A stretch of 64,000 nt of DNA from Microglena sp. YARC (taxonomy: Eukaryota; Chlorophyta; Chlorophyceae; Chlamydomonadales; Chlamydomonadaceae), in the NCBI GenBank assembly GCA_022414725.1, contig CM039463.1:34603500-34667499 (forward strand). The letters run 5' to 3'. Made by a program: the position numbers and the translations under genes. The notes beneath the pieces are model-generated. The model saw only the letters and a program-made list of their open reading frames with translations, was not told the DNA's origin and did no database searches. Shown here in pieces: positions 11,601 to 27,100 of this stretch (within the stretch, counting starts at the first letter, position 1; every line of letters starts with the position of its first letter).

Positions 11601-14600
11601 TCATTGATACTAAGATACACACCTTTTAACAGAACAGGTGCTTGCATGTCCGCCTGGGGATTGCCTTGATGCTAACGTGCAACGAGAATCGCAAAATTAA
11701 TTAATCACTGTAGCACAAACGCAGGGCCTCAGTCGGTAAAACGATTGTTTGGGGGTCAGTTCATCAGTGCTTTTGTGTCACCTCCCGATACCATGGTTGG
11801 GCAAGTTACTTTAGCCTATTTTGCTACCACTGGACTGTAGCAACATACACATAAACACCTTTGAACTGAACAGGTGCTTGCATGTCCGCCTGCGGATTGC
11901 CTTGATGCTGGTTGCCCGGGCCACGAGTTCATCAAAAAAGGGATAGTGGACTGCGGTGTTGACACATCTGCAGATGTCGGTACGTTCCTTTTTGAAAGTG
12001 CTTTACTCAACAACAAAGGGACATTATAATGCTGTATGTATGCTCTTGCATACGTCGGTACGTCGTTATTGACATTGCCTTATTTGTCAACGCACATATA
12101 GAGGACTGCGGTGTTAATGCATATGCAGACGGCGGTACGTTGCCTTTTGAAATTGCTTAATTCTTCACCATGAATCCAATGCTGACCTTCTATTCAACTA
12201 TTGGGTTATTTATCTGTTATTTATTTAATTTATATTTTGACGTGAAGTGCTCGTTAATCTAGCCCCTCCTTCAATTATTGGGCTATCTTGATTATTAGAG
12301 GTTGGACAAGTCACTTTAACCTAATTGGCTAACACCTGGACTGGAACATACATGCGAGCTGCCCCCCCCCACACACACACCACCACCACCACCACACACA
12401 CACACTCTCTTTCTTAGCCTTCAAAGACAGACACTGGGCTTTGCGAATGTAAGCAAATTTAACAAGCCAGAATCATATCTCACTGTTTCATGAGATACAC
12501 CATAGACCCTGATATCCATAGAGGCTGAAGTTTTAATATCCTGCCCCCTTGTCCCTGGTCCTTCATACATCTTCATTGTCCAAGGTTGGGCAATTCTGTT
12601 TAGCCTATGTGGTCACCCCTAGACTGACATACATACATCCTCTGTTTAAAATATGCACATCCTTGGTTTTTGAGCGTTGGCAAGTCCCTTTAGCCTAGTA
12701 GGCCACCCTTGGACTGTAACATACATACATCATGTCCCCATGTCCCAGGTACTGTATATACAATCACGTTCATAGTCTTCGACAGCGGCACCCCGCCCTT
12801 GAGATCTCAAATCTCTAGGTCCATCATCATTGGGGAGCCTTGTGAGAAAGGGACCAACTACTGTGATGGGATTTGCACTGAGGTGCGTCTGGTGTGATTA
12901 GGGTGCGGGTTCCAAGGTTCAGGGTTGGGTTACTGTGTGTGGGTGGGGTGGGGGTGGGGGGTGGGGTGGGGTGGGGTGGGGGGGCAGGGATCAGCTACTG
13001 TGATGGGATTGGCACTGAGATGTGCTTGGTGTGTTTAGGCTTCAGGGATTAGGTAAGGTCTATACTCAAAACTCTTGTAATGGTATTTGCACTGTGGTGT
13101 GCTGGGTGTTTGTTTAGTGTACTCAAACCATCAACTTTGTTGCGTTAATGCCTTCCTCTCTTCCTCCTTTCCTTACTGCCTGCTTTTCTGCTTTCTTCTA
13201 TTCCCTCCCTACTGCCTTCCTCCTTCCTTCCTTACTGCTTTCCTGCTTTTTACCTTTTCACCTTTTACCTTTTTACCTTTGTACCTTTGTACCTTTTTAC
13301 CTTTTACCGTTTACCTTTTTACCTTTTTACCTTTTACCTTTTTACCTTTTACCTTTTACCTTTCCTGCTTTTCCCCTCCAGGAACTCTTATTATGTAAGT
13401 GGTGTGAGCATGCTGTGGATCAGATCGCTGAACGGCAAATGATTGCCTCATCCTATTCCGTTATGTGAAAATTAAACTGGCCGGTAACCCCCTCCTTGCA
13501 CACACCATGCACACATTGCCCGACACACATTCCTCCACACACACACACCACATCCACACATGCCTCCACCAGTCACACACCATGCACACACAGCCTTCTG
13601 CACACCCTGTAGGTATCGTGCACAACATATGCTGCCTTGGTAGCTAAAAACGGTGGAGTGCCCCTCATCCCAAAGCCCCCAAAGATAGTTTTCACATCTA
13701 CAAGCAACGCTGGTAAGCGGCGGGGCCTTGGATCACAGCTCCAACACATAGATTCTCGACATAGATTTTCATCACGAAGAAGTCTGCAGCAAAGTGGCGA
13801 CAACAGCTCCACCTCCATGAAGCTCCGATTTGGGACTGGACCAGCCGATTCCCTGGTGCCCTGTAATGGCAAGAGCTTGTTTCGATGTGGAGTCAAAACC
13901 ACTGACTACCTGGTAAGTCTTTACTCCCCCCCCTCTCTATGTCGTGTTTGTATCTGTAGGTTGGTTTGTTTGTACCTGCATGCTTGTGTCTCTGTATGTT
14001 TATCTCTCATGTTTGTAGGGTTGCCAAGGACGATATTGTACAATACAGTGTATGGTACGTCTACTAAATAGCAACAACATATTTTTTCAGTCACTGTATG
14101 ACAACTCGTCACCGTACAACAATATTGTCCCGATACCGTGCACAATCATCCCGATATCTTCCTGATATCTTGCTTCATCAGTCACCGTACACTATTGCAA
14201 TCATACAATATGTTGTGGGACCAGGACGGCACAGACAACCCAACACATTTGTATGGCTGATGTGTGCGTAATACACACATATACAAACATCTCCATCTGG
14301 CCTCCACACTGCCTCCCCTGCTGTCTCTATAGGGCACAGACCTAAGCTCCAGGACAGTGGTACAGGACGTGAGCTCCTGTCCAGCAAAAGCTGTCTGTTT
14401 CCTTTGCACCCCTGATGCTCTGGAGGCAAATCAGTGCCTGCCTGGGAATTACACATTCAGGTATGGTGTGTGCTAATTCAATACATATTATGCCTTATAA
14501 CGAGGCGTGAGGTTCAGGGGGCCAGCCCATTTGCTTGCACTGGGGCCAACCACCAATTCAGTATGGTGTGTGCTGAGCCACTTCTTGAGCGCATTCATAG

Positions 14601-15085
14601 CATATGACAATTTCAGGTATAAGGGGGATTTATTGTACAACAGGGGGATATGCTCATGTCAGTTTTTTATGTTTCCCAAAGGCGTGTCACGAGCAGGTTT
14701 GATTTGAGCTGCACCATCCGTTGAGTGTTCTTTCACTGTCTTCTCTAATCTCTCTAATGAAGGGCTGCCCGCACTTCATCGCATCGCATTTCTCCCCCCC
14801 CTCCTCCTCCTCCTCCTCCTCCTCCCCCTCATCATCACCATCCCCATCATCCGCATCATTCTCATCATCCTCCTCATCAGCATCATCAGCATCAGCATCA
14901 CCACCAGCATCACCATCATCAGCATCAGTATCAGCAGCATCATCAGCATCAGCAGCATCAGCAGCATCATCGCCAACAGCATCACCAGCATCACCAGCAT
15001 CCGCATCATTCTCCTCCTCCTCCTCCTCCTCATCATCAGCAGCAGCAGCATCATCATCATCAGCATCATCATCAGCATCAACATC

Positions 15086-15119
<34 letters not shown>

Positions 15120-18100
15120 CCATCATCGTCTTCATCATCATAATCATAATCATAATCATCACCACCATCATAATCATAATCATCACCATCAGCATCATCA
15201 GCATCACCAGCATCGTCGTCATTATCATCAGCATCACCATCATCAGCATCATCAGCATCATCAGCATCATCAGCATCAGCATCAGCATCATCATAATCAT
15301 AATCACGACCACCACCACCACCACCACCACCACCATCATCCTCATCCTCATCCTCATCCTCATCCTCATCCTCTTCCTCATCCTCCGCATCATCATCATC
15401 GTCATCATCACCACCACCACCACCATCACCACCATTATCACAAGCATCATCACCACCATCACCACCACCACCATCAACGGCAGTATCACTACCACCAGCA
15501 CCACCAACAACATCATCAACGGCAGTATCACTACCACCATTACCACCACCACCACCAACATCATCAACGGCATTATCATTACCACCACCACCATCATCAA
15601 CGGCATCATCATGCTCAATGTGCAGGTACTTCGTTAAGGATGATGGAGGCAGGCAAGCCACGGCGGATGCGTACATCATCATAGAGCTGCGTACAAAATA
15701 CACAATGACCTTCACCGCCATCATGGACTGCTCGGCTGGCACTGCCAACCTAATCACAAGCCTAGAACAGGTGAGGCTCAGCTTTTGATTTAAGGTGCCA
15801 CAAGTAGCACCAATGCTTCATTGCTCACCTTGGGGTTGCTTATTTCATTTGGGGTTGCTTATTTAGTAATTTGGGGTACAAAAGATGCCGGACGCACCAC
15901 GAAGGCTACTGGGAGCAGCATGGTGCTACGTATAGCACTGGTTCCTTTCCGTGGGGAAAACTCTGGTGAGGCTCCTTGAATATCCAATGAACGCAGCAAT
16001 AATTGTCTTTCATACCCATCCACCTTGAATATCCACTGTGAGCTCCTAGTAACTTTCCAATCAGGACTAGCACCTTGTTTTTATGTTAGACAGCTTGTAG
16101 CAGCTTGTAGGCAGCTCCCTGATCCAGGCACTGGGCTAAGCCTGCGGCTTTCAGGAGTACAGGAAAGCACATTTTCTTCTTCTTCTGACGACGCGTCGCC
16201 ATTCCGCTGCCATCCTGTCGGTGCATGGCAACGCATGGGTCTGGCTAAACTAGTCAAAAATGCCCCCCTAACCCCCGAGGCTCCGCACTTTGCGCTCTGC
16301 GCTCAGCCCCTGGGGTTTGAGGGGCAGTGTGTTGCACTGGGGTTGCACCGAGTCGCATAAATAACGACACGTTGCGCAAAACAAACAGAGCAGGGCAGAT
16401 GGTGTTGACAGCTTCCCGGTTTACTAGGTTGCTTCCGCTTTGTCTCGTTGCGTCCCCCGCACATACATTGCCAAACCCTCACCCATCTAGTCCAGCCTGT
16501 GAAACCTGAGACTTAAACCCTGACCCCCGACCCCCCACATTCCTAAACCCTAATACTTAATCTATCCCTATACCCTGAACCCTTGCCTCTGATCCCGCCT
16601 CCAGGCTGAGGCCTCTGCCTTCCAAAACCTGAGCTCTCACTACTTCCCCCTCTTGGGCATGGATCTGGACTACGTTCGAGAAGCTGTGCTCAACTCTGTC
16701 GTCATATTCGACACGGGTGGACCTCAGAGCCAACTAGATGGAACAACGCAGTATTGCAGTGTAGAAGTGACGATGTCAACCCAGGTGGGTTCCACTAGGG
16801 GTGTTTTTGTGTAGGTATGTTACTATCCAGGGGTAGGCCAAATAGGCTGCCAATAGGCTGCCAAATAGACTTGCCCAACCGTGGGGTGTCAACGCAGGTG
16901 GGGTCCACTAGGGGTGTTTTATAACGTTTTACCCTATGATGGCTACCTGTGTTTCAAAAAGTCAGTATATCTACTGCGAATATATGGTGTGGGAAAACCC
17001 CTCGACCCACCTTGACCCCCCCTCAAGACACCATCGAGACGCCTCGAGATTCGCTACCTTCATGAAACTGAATGGCCATCATAACTGCAAAATGCTGTAA
17101 TGAAAGGGGTTATTTCTGCTCAATGAAAAGTGTGACGAATGACAGATAGACCAAATGACAGGTAAACCAAATGACGGGGCAGGTGGAAAACATGAGGTGG
17201 ATCAAATAACAAGTGGGCTAATGACAGGTTGGCCAAATGACAAGTGGCCGACAGAGCAAGTGGCCCATAGTACACATTTAAAACATTTGATGACCTAAAT
17301 AACATTTGGACCAAATAACAAGTTTCCTAATGAGCAGCGCACCAAATTCCTCCCTGGCAGATTGGATGCGCCCAAAATGTTTTTTTTATGGAGAATAGAC
17401 TATCAAGAATGTCCATGTGTGTTGACAAATTACATTTTCAGGTTTCATGTCAAACACATTAAAACGGTACATTATAAACCATATAACAATTATACAACTT
17501 AGTTATACCAGTCAGATTCACATGAGAGCACATATTAAAAGGGCGTTTTACTCCCCAAACTTTCGCCCCTTGTAGATTGGATGCGCCTCTTACTCCCCAA
17601 ACTTCCAGTCTGACAGCCTATGCCAGTGCTCGGCTGACTGGAACTACAACAGCGTTGGAGCTACTGCGCAAGCCCCACCTTATGAATTTGAGGGTGAGTG
17701 TCAGCAGTGAAATTAGGTGCACTTAGTAGTGAAGGGTGAGTGTATGAAGCTATGAAACTTTAGGTTGTGTTTTTGATGTAGTGCATTTGAGATTGAGCGT
17801 TATAAGTAGTGGAATTGAGGATGAGCTTTTTAAGTTTTAAGTTCAGGATGAATGGTTAAAGTACAAAAATGCTGCTAGTGATGGATGGAGGTCGATCCAG
17901 TTTACTCTGTTCAATGCATTTTCCTGTGCGTGTATGCTGTGGTCCAGAGGTAGCCGGATAGGCTTTAGGGACTTACCCAATCTCTACCTATTACAACATA
18001 TTATAATTTATCAGGGTGCCTGCGACAACTCCCCCCCCCCCCCCCCCCCCCCCCCCCCATCCTCTCCCCCCCCCTACCCCATCCCCGCACCTGTCCCCCA

Positions 18101-21100
18101 ACCCCATTTCTGTCACTCCTAACCCCCATTTCTGGCACTCCTTACCCCCCTTTATGGCACTCCTCCATGCCATCTCTGCTCACAGGTCTGCTGGGACCCC
18201 TCATCTCATTTGATCCCACACCGACTGTGGAATCTTGCTATGTGGTGTCAAAACTGTTCAATTCAACAGAGGCTGCTCTGCTTGCATCACTGTCCACCAC
18301 ATCTGCTGTGGACCAGCTCTCCACCTCCTTGGATTTGTATTTGGGGAGGCTCCAGCTGCAGGTATGAGGAATGCGTGGTGGATAACTTGAGGGGAAAATA
18401 TGATCAGGGTGAATATCTTCAGGGGTGAATATCCTTAGGGTTAAAAAGGAAAAAAAGATAACGCCTCGAGGGGCGTGGTGAAGATCCTCAGGGTTAAATA
18501 CACTCAAGTAAAATATTATTAGTGAAGAAGGTCCCCATTTTGCGTTCTACAGTATGTGGATCCTTTGTCATAAATAAATAAATAACTCGCCTAATGACGA
18601 GGCGTGAGGTTCTCAGGGGGCTTGCACTGGGGGGGGTGGGGTGGGGTGGGGGGAGGTTGTGAACATCCAGGAGGAGGTTTTGAGGCTCCTTTCTCTTACC
18701 AATTTGTTGCTGGTCCTTTCTCATCCCAAATGGATACCTCAAGTGGTGCTAAATGTTTGTCAGACCATCTCGACCTCCCATGTTTTTGTAAATGTATACT
18801 GTTGGGAAAGTCTCTTAAACCTATTTGGCCTACCCGTGGACTGTAACATACATACATACAAATGTGTGCTCACAACTACACCCACACCTACATCCACACC
18901 TACACATACACCCACCCCAAAAAATACACACACATACAAACACACACCAACACCTACAACTAAACCCACACCCACACCCACACCTACACCCACACAAACA
19001 CCCACACCTTGACCTACACCTACACCCACACATGCACCTACACCTATGCCTACACCCGCAACCACAACCACACCTGCACATACACCCACATACACTCTCA
19101 TACACAAAGGCATACATATACTGGCATACACATACACATTTGCCTACACCTATACCTACGTCTTTACATATACCTGTACCTAAACCTACACATATACCTA
19201 TACATATACCTATACGTATAAGTATATCCCCGATCCGGACTCGGAGTGGCTCAATGGTAGAGTATCCGACCTTGACCGAAGGAGATGCCGGGTTCGAACC
19301 CCGTCGGGAGCGTTTCGGTTCTCACGGTGGCCGTCAACCGTATGAAACGTGACTGGTTCTAGCCTCGTTGCCAACCTCGAGCAAGGTGAGCTTACGAACC
19401 GGTGTCAATAAAACCACGTCCTTAGTAGGGTCAACTGTCCCCGGCAGTGTGACTTACTTGGACGTTCTAATTTTCAATTTTCAATTTTTTTTACGTTTAA
19501 GTATACGTATACCATTATACCATCACACCCACACCCACATCCTTGCCCCCTCCAACCCTACCACAGGCCTATAACTTGCATGGTCTCATGGACGAGATAG
19601 ATTCTGATGTGGAAGCAGCGGTAAGTATAGGTTGTTTCCAGTTGTTTTCGGATTTGTGTAGGTCCAGTTGTGCAGCACAATTCGTGACGCTAGCCTGATT
19701 TCAGAAATGTGGTGTAGCGTGGTATAGGGCAGAGTGCAAATCAGGGAGCCCCGGGGGGTTATGATGGCAGCCTGTTGCACTGGGGTCGCTCAATTTGCAC
19801 TTATGGTGTGGACGGGACAAAAGTGGAATGGGAAATTCATACATACATACATACATACATACATACATACATACATACATACATACATACATACATACAT
19901 ACATACATACATACATACATACATACATAAATACATACAAACATACATGCATACATGCATACAAGCATACATATATACATACATACATACATACATACAT
20001 ACATACATACATACATACATACATACATACATACATACATACATACATACATACATACATACATACATACATACATACATACATACATACATACATAAAC
20101 ACATACGTACATACATACACAGAACAGTGCACCCATGCTGTGCAAGGGACTGAACCTGCCTGACCCCTGGTTGCTTGTAGTGGGTGAGGCTAATGACCAA
20201 GAGGGATGAGAGCATCTCATCCATGAACTGGCGGCTGGACCAGTTGTACAAGATTTTGGTGGCTTCTGGACCAGACAGCTTGACGACCAATGTGTACACT
20301 TCTTCCGGAACCCTGAAGTAAGTCTCCTAATGACTTCACCCATTTGTATTGGTGTAAATGTGTGGATGGTGTGAAATTGGTGTAATACAATATTTGTTGT
20401 CTTGCTTCACGACTGTTTTTGGCGAAGCCCCCTCTTCAATGGGGCGGGAGCCCTCAGGGTTACCCATTTGTCCGTTTGTCTGACCGGAAAAAAACTTGAC
20501 ACCTGACACGTCAGCCAACGGTCGCGTAACTAACTCGCTTCGGTCAGCTCCATCGTGGCCACCTTTCGTTCCGTTGCCAACACACTCCGCCAATTTTCTG
20601 CGTCGCTGGCGACGCTGCATAGGACTTGTTTTTGTTCTCTGTTGTTTTTCTTTGCACTCCATTAATATTTGGTATACTACATGTTGCTGGCTTTGAGACC
20701 CAACGGCTTGAAGAACAATGTGTAATCTACGTCCGGTACCCTGAAGTGAATCCCCCATTGACTTCATCCCCCTTGTTCATTGTAATCCAATAATGTTTGT
20801 CTTGCTCCATTATTGTTTGTTGCACTCCATTATTGTCCTTTTGTACTCATTAAAATTCTCATCTTTGTACTCCATGACTGGACATCCATCGTTGTTCACT
20901 TCACTCCATTACTGGACATTGCTTACACTGCATCTCCATCACAGTCGCTTACATCCCCTAACACTCCGCTACAAGGCATCGCATCTAGGTACATTATATA
21001 AAAAGGTCATTACAGGCCATAGAAGGCCATTACATGCCATCATCATCACAGGCGGTAAAAGGCCACTACATGCAGACTTCCATTTCAGTTAACGCTACCG

Positions 21101-24100
21101 CAGTCCCAGATCCACTGCGCATCGCGCACCACCTGACATGCTCCCCACCACCCACCACAAGGAACCCAACCTGCACCACCCACCACCCACCACCCTCCTC
21201 CCACAGAGACACCGCCGCTCAAGTCATTATCAGCAATCCTGGCTTGGAGGCCTGCATTGCAAACAGGGGTGCTCTCAGCTCTCGATTCCACTTTGTTGTC
21301 CCTGCACCCCCGGATGATCCCAACAAGACCGATGAGTCTGAGATAGAAAGCCTCCTCAAGTTCCTTGGGTAGGTCGGGCTCCATGTGCATTGCATAATCC
21401 GTACTTCATGCTACATGCTGCATTGTGAATGATATATGCTACAGCCTACAAGCTACGTGCTACATCCTACATGCTACATCCTACATGCTACATGCTACGT
21501 GCAACGTACGACATGCTATATTATACGTACTACATGCTACATGCTGCATTCAGAATGCTATATGCTACACGCTACCTGCTACATCCTGCATGTTACATCC
21601 TACATGCAACATTATATGTGCTGCATGCTAAACACTGCATTATAGATGCTGTATGCTACACACTACGTGCTACATCCTGCATGTTGCATCCTGTATGCAA
21701 CATTATACGTGCTGCATGCTAAACACTGCATTATGAATGCTGAATGAAACACACTACGTGCTACATCCTGCATGTTGCATCTTACATGCAATATCATACG
21801 TGCTGCATGCTAAACACTGCATTATGAATGCTGTATGCTACAAGCTACGTGCTACATCCTCCATGTTACATCCTGTATGCAACATTATATGTGCTGCATG
21901 CTACATGACACGTATGACATACTATAGTATACCGGCTACATGCTTAATACCACATGCTGCGTCCTCCATGCTACAAACTGCATGCTACATGCTGCATGAC
22001 AAATATTGTATTATGACATGCAATGGTATATGTGCTGCATGCTACATGCCACATCCTGCTTGCTACATGCTACAAACTACATGCTGCATGCTATATGACA
22101 CATATGACATGCTATATTATACGCGCTTCATGCTACATAGTACATACCGCATGCTACATGCTACAAACTGTATGCTACATGTTATGTGCTGCATGCTACA
22201 TAACACATATGACATGCTATATTATACGTGCTACATGCTACAAAAACTAACCAACTAACCTCTTTCCCCCAGCTATGGAAGGCGGAACCAACCAGTTTCA
22301 ACCAACCAATCAACTTACAAACTAATTTCTTCGCACCAGCTATGGAAGGCGCAGTCGACAGCTTCTTGCTGAGGAAGATTCAATGTTCCAGGGAGGATAC
22401 CCTGACGTGATGTATGATGTTCAAGACATGACAATCTCCGACTATGGGCTGAATGGGAGGGACAGGATTGTGGGCACTAGCAAGCATGTGGTGCTCATGG
22501 GACTCCTCCTACACCAGGTACATTGTTCCTCTTCATTTTTCTATTGAGTGGATGTTCACCCCACGGCCCCTGACACAAACCAGCGCCACCAAGGGTTCAG
22601 AAAGAAAGGTGGAGGAGTTCCTACATAAGTAGGCATCCATTGGAATAGCAGGGTATGCCAGACCACTGAGAATGATGCGGGTCATCAGGGTGTTTCGTGT
22701 CTGCTACTCTCGTCAGACTATGTGTTCAATGTGTGTATCACATGGTCAGTCCATTTATGTATGCTCAGTGAATGTGTGTAGTTAGTCTATGTGTTCAATG
22801 TTTTTAGTCAGACTGTACGTTCGAAGGGTAAAATGCACTACACAGAACCACACCACATACCACACCACACCAGATTGCGCTTCACCACAAGACACCACAC
22901 CATACCATACCACACATTTGTTACCACTTCTAGCCATACAGCCCAGCACAACTGGGCACAGTGCAGTGAAGGGCAGTGAAGGGCAGTGTAGTGAAGGGTA
23001 GTGAAGAGCAGTACAGTATGGGGCAGCAAGAAAACAGTACTTTTGCCCCGATGAAATTCAAATTCCAGTCATGTAACCTCGCTTTTGTTGCTGTATCCAA
23101 GCCCAGCTTTGACTTAAAAGCTGCAACTTGATTCCTGCAGGTACGCCGAAGCGAGGAGAAGCAGGGCCAGGTTGACAAGATCCAATGCTCCAGCCTCTAC
23201 GGGGCCCTCATGCCAGAAAGCTGCAGCGCAGATACACATAAGTCGAATGCGTCTAGGGAACTACCAGGAGTGGGTATTGATCCCGTCTTCTCGAGGCGCT
23301 CTGACCTGTACGATGCTGAGATAGCAAATCAGCCGTATGATTGGTACAACTCGAGCTCTGAAAGTGGTCAGGTGAACCAGTTTGAAGTGCCGTTCGGATT
23401 CTTCCCAGAGGCCATGCCAGGCAAGTGTGTCCAATAGCTGTCCAGTTGTACATTTATGATGCTCTGATAGAAAATCAACCATATGAGTGATACAACTCGA
23501 GCTCTGACAGTGGTCGGGTGAACCAGTTTGAAGTGCCATTCGAACTATTCCCGGAAGTCATGCCAGGCAAGTGTGTTTGACAGCTGACCAGTGGTACCAC
23601 AATGACATATCATATGTGACAATCATAGTATTGGTACACCTACACCTACACCAAAACTCAACCTGCACCTAAACCTAAACCCGCACCTACATGCCCATGC
23701 CCTATGCCTATGCCTACACCAACATCAACACATGCCATGACCAATCCCTGTACCAACATAAACACCAGCACATGCAAAGGCCAACCCCAACACCCACATC
23801 AACAGCGATACATTTCAAGACCAAACCATACTCAAACACCAACACCAACCCAAACCCTCAGGTTTCCCAGATGGGTATCCCGCATTTTTTGACGTCAACC
23901 TAGGTGCTTCCAGAGCTCAGTGGTTGCTGAAGTACATTGCCCAGGGAGCGTACCTCACTAAAGATGAGACCTCCTCTGTGTCAGCTCGTATCGTGACCTA
24001 CAGTCGACCCCTGCAGCTCTATGGCTACGTGAGGATGGTGTTTGAGTGGGTGGATGGCGGTCGTGTCGAGTGCACCTTCTTCATTAGGGTAAGGCTCTGG

Positions 24101-27100
24101 TCATTTTCTTGGGAGGGGAAATAACCTCACGCTTCAGATTTGCACATGAGAATGGTGTTTGAGTGGGTGGAGGGTGGTCGTGTCAAGTGCACCTTCTTCA
24201 TAAGGGTAAGGCTCTGGTCATTTTCTTGGGAGGGGAAATAAACCTTGCGCTTCAGATTTGCACGTGAGGATGGTGTTTGAGTGGGTGGAGGGTGGTCGTG
24301 TCAAGTACAATTTCTTCATTAAGGTAACCAGTTATTATTCGACAATTATTGGTGGATGGCCCCAGCACTAGCGAACAAGCTCGCCCCCTCAACCTTACAC
24401 ATTGTCGTAAGGTGTGACAGTTATTTATGTATTATCTATGTATTTATTTATTTAACGCTCTGGTCATTTTCTTGGGATGGAAATTAAACCTCGCTCTTCA
24501 GATATGCACGGCACTGGGGGCTGTCAAAGCCTGCCTGTGGCAGCACACTATCCCATGTTTTTAGGACTTTATGATCTTTATACGTGACCATGGTTCAGGC
24601 ATGTGATGCCTGGATATACCTGCTTGTACACATCAGATCTGGAACCCACAGAAGTAAAAGAAAGTTATTTGTGGGTTATCTGTATAACTTTTGATATATG
24701 TGCACATGTAAGTAAACGTATACATGTACATGTACATATATGTATACATTGATTGCCATTTTTATTTTTTTGCAAAATGCAGTGTGTTTAACTGATCCAC
24801 ATAATAATCTATTTTAAACTGCCTTACCTGTGTTAAAACATGCTTTGGCTTGACAGAGATACCAACGTGACAGAGAGGTCATGAGTCAAAAATTCACCTG
24901 GAATCCACCCAATATCAACATTTAAATTTTCCAATTAGCACAAACAAGGTACTCACCCTCGGCTAAGGCAACTGATGCTCTGATGCATGCATGTGAGAAC
25001 TTTCCTCCGTGCTTTGATGCAGTAGTCCGAGCTCAGGTGCAGTAGCGGTCTGCGGAATCAACACCCACAGTAACCTTCCCCAGTGCATGCAAACTGGAAG
25101 GTTCCTTCAACTGCAAGCACCCTGGCAAGGCATACAAAATACAAATTACCGTTTATGATGCATTCACAGGCTCTGGAGTACAAGGACTACTCTTTTGAAG
25201 GCTTGGGATACTCAGTTATGACAGCACGCTTCGTAGTTGATGTGGTTCTCATTCTGATCGTGACTTGGTATTGCTGCATGGTGAGTGATGCACTTAATAT
25301 GCTAGCTCTATTCAAGCTCTATCATATTATATTATATTATATTATAATATAATGCGAATGTATTTGGTATTGCTGCTTGGTGAGTGGTTCAGTTAATTGT
25401 ATAGCTCTACACAAGCTCTATTATATGATAGTATATGATATTGTGTTATCAGATAATTTAAATGTACTTGGTATTGCTGCATGGTGAGTGGTACATTTAA
25501 TATTCTAGCTATTTTATACAATGTAATATAATATCATATAATATTATATAATGTAATATAATATTAATATAATATTATATAATGTAATATAATATTATAC
25601 TCTAGCCCATTATATTCTACCTCTATTATACTTATCTACTTGGTATTGCTGCATCATAAGAATGCACGCACTTGAGCTATCAAATATTATCCCTTTTTTT
25701 CTTCTTATGACTTCTCATTTGTTAGCTTCTTACCTCCGCCACAGTAAGTGGTTGAGATCTGGGTCCTGCTCTAGGGGGTTTAATACCTACGCCACCAAAA
25801 CAGTGGTTGGGAGTTTGGTTTGTTTGTCCTCGATGCACCCATGATGTAATGGTTTTTTTGCTTTGTGGGTGCTTTTTATTTTTGTTTAAAGCACAGAGTC
25901 TCATCTCTCGCGGTGTCAAGTAGACTTTAACATGTAATGTAATGTAATGTAATGTAAATGTGATATATGTATATGTACCCCCCCCTCCCCATACTTTATT
26001 TGGTAGTAGTCCTAGTGCTGCTCTCGATCTAATGCATGGTGAAGATTTGGACACATATATGGGTGAAAATCTATGTAGGTAATCTTTTTAATCCCACATT
26101 CCTTGTTGTGACTCTCACGAGTCTATGGTTGGGCGTTTGCCATCTAGTTTATTTTTACAGTCCAGGGGTAGCAAAATAGCTCAAGGGACTTGCCCAGCCT
26201 TATTAACAGGAAAGGCAGATTAACAAAAACAAGCATTGGTGAACTGAAACCCAACTAGATAGAGACCTTCCCTTACTTCTTGTAGTTCCTGCCAATTGTT
26301 TGTATTATGGCTTGACGATAGACAGGCAGACAGACAGACCAACAGACACATTTAAAACTGTTCACTGGTCTCTACACATATTGCTGCATACATGGATGGA
26401 TACATGGAGTCATGGACGGGTGGATGGATAGATGGATGGAGAAGGTGATGGAGATAAATTGAGATATATATCTTGTCAAAATACATACTAAATTTGTATT
26501 CTCATTCAGGCTTGAAACACGAATGAAACCTGCTGACTCCATTGACGATGAACTAGCCTGGTCATCATGCCTCAGTCATGCCTTAGGAATCATGCCTTAG
26601 TCATGGTCATCATGCCGTAGTCATGGTCACCATGCATTATTCATGACCATCATGCCTTAGTCATGCCTTAATAATCATGCCTTAGTCATGACCATCATGC
26701 ATGACTCATGGTCATCTTGCCTTGGTATGGTCTTCATGCCTTAGTCATGACCATCATGCATGACTCATGGTCATCTTGCCTTGGTATGGTCTTCATGCCT
26801 TAGTCATGGTCACCATGCATTATTCATGGTCATCTTGCCTTAGTATGGTCTTCATGCCTTAGTCATGACCATCATGCATTATTCATGGTCATCTTGCCTT
26901 GGTATGGTCTTCATGCCTTTGTCATGACCATCATGCATGACTCATGGTCATCTTGCCTTGGTATGGTCTTCATGCCTTAGTCATGACCATCATGCATGAC
27001 TCATGGTCATCTTGCCTTGGTATGGTCTTCATGCCTTAGTCATGACCATCATGCATGACGCATGGTCATCTTGCCTTGGTATGGTCTTCATGCCTTAGTC

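Noticed and set aside
14687..15757. 356-codon Asp/Gly-rich minus frame and Ser/Ala-rich plus frame
   Set aside because: Translation of a trinucleotide repeat in intron 10; the real exon 11 overlaps only its edge on the plus strand.
19242..19313. Functional tRNA gene
   Set aside because: A and B boxes are present, but acceptor and anticodon arms do not pair; better explained as a SINE head.
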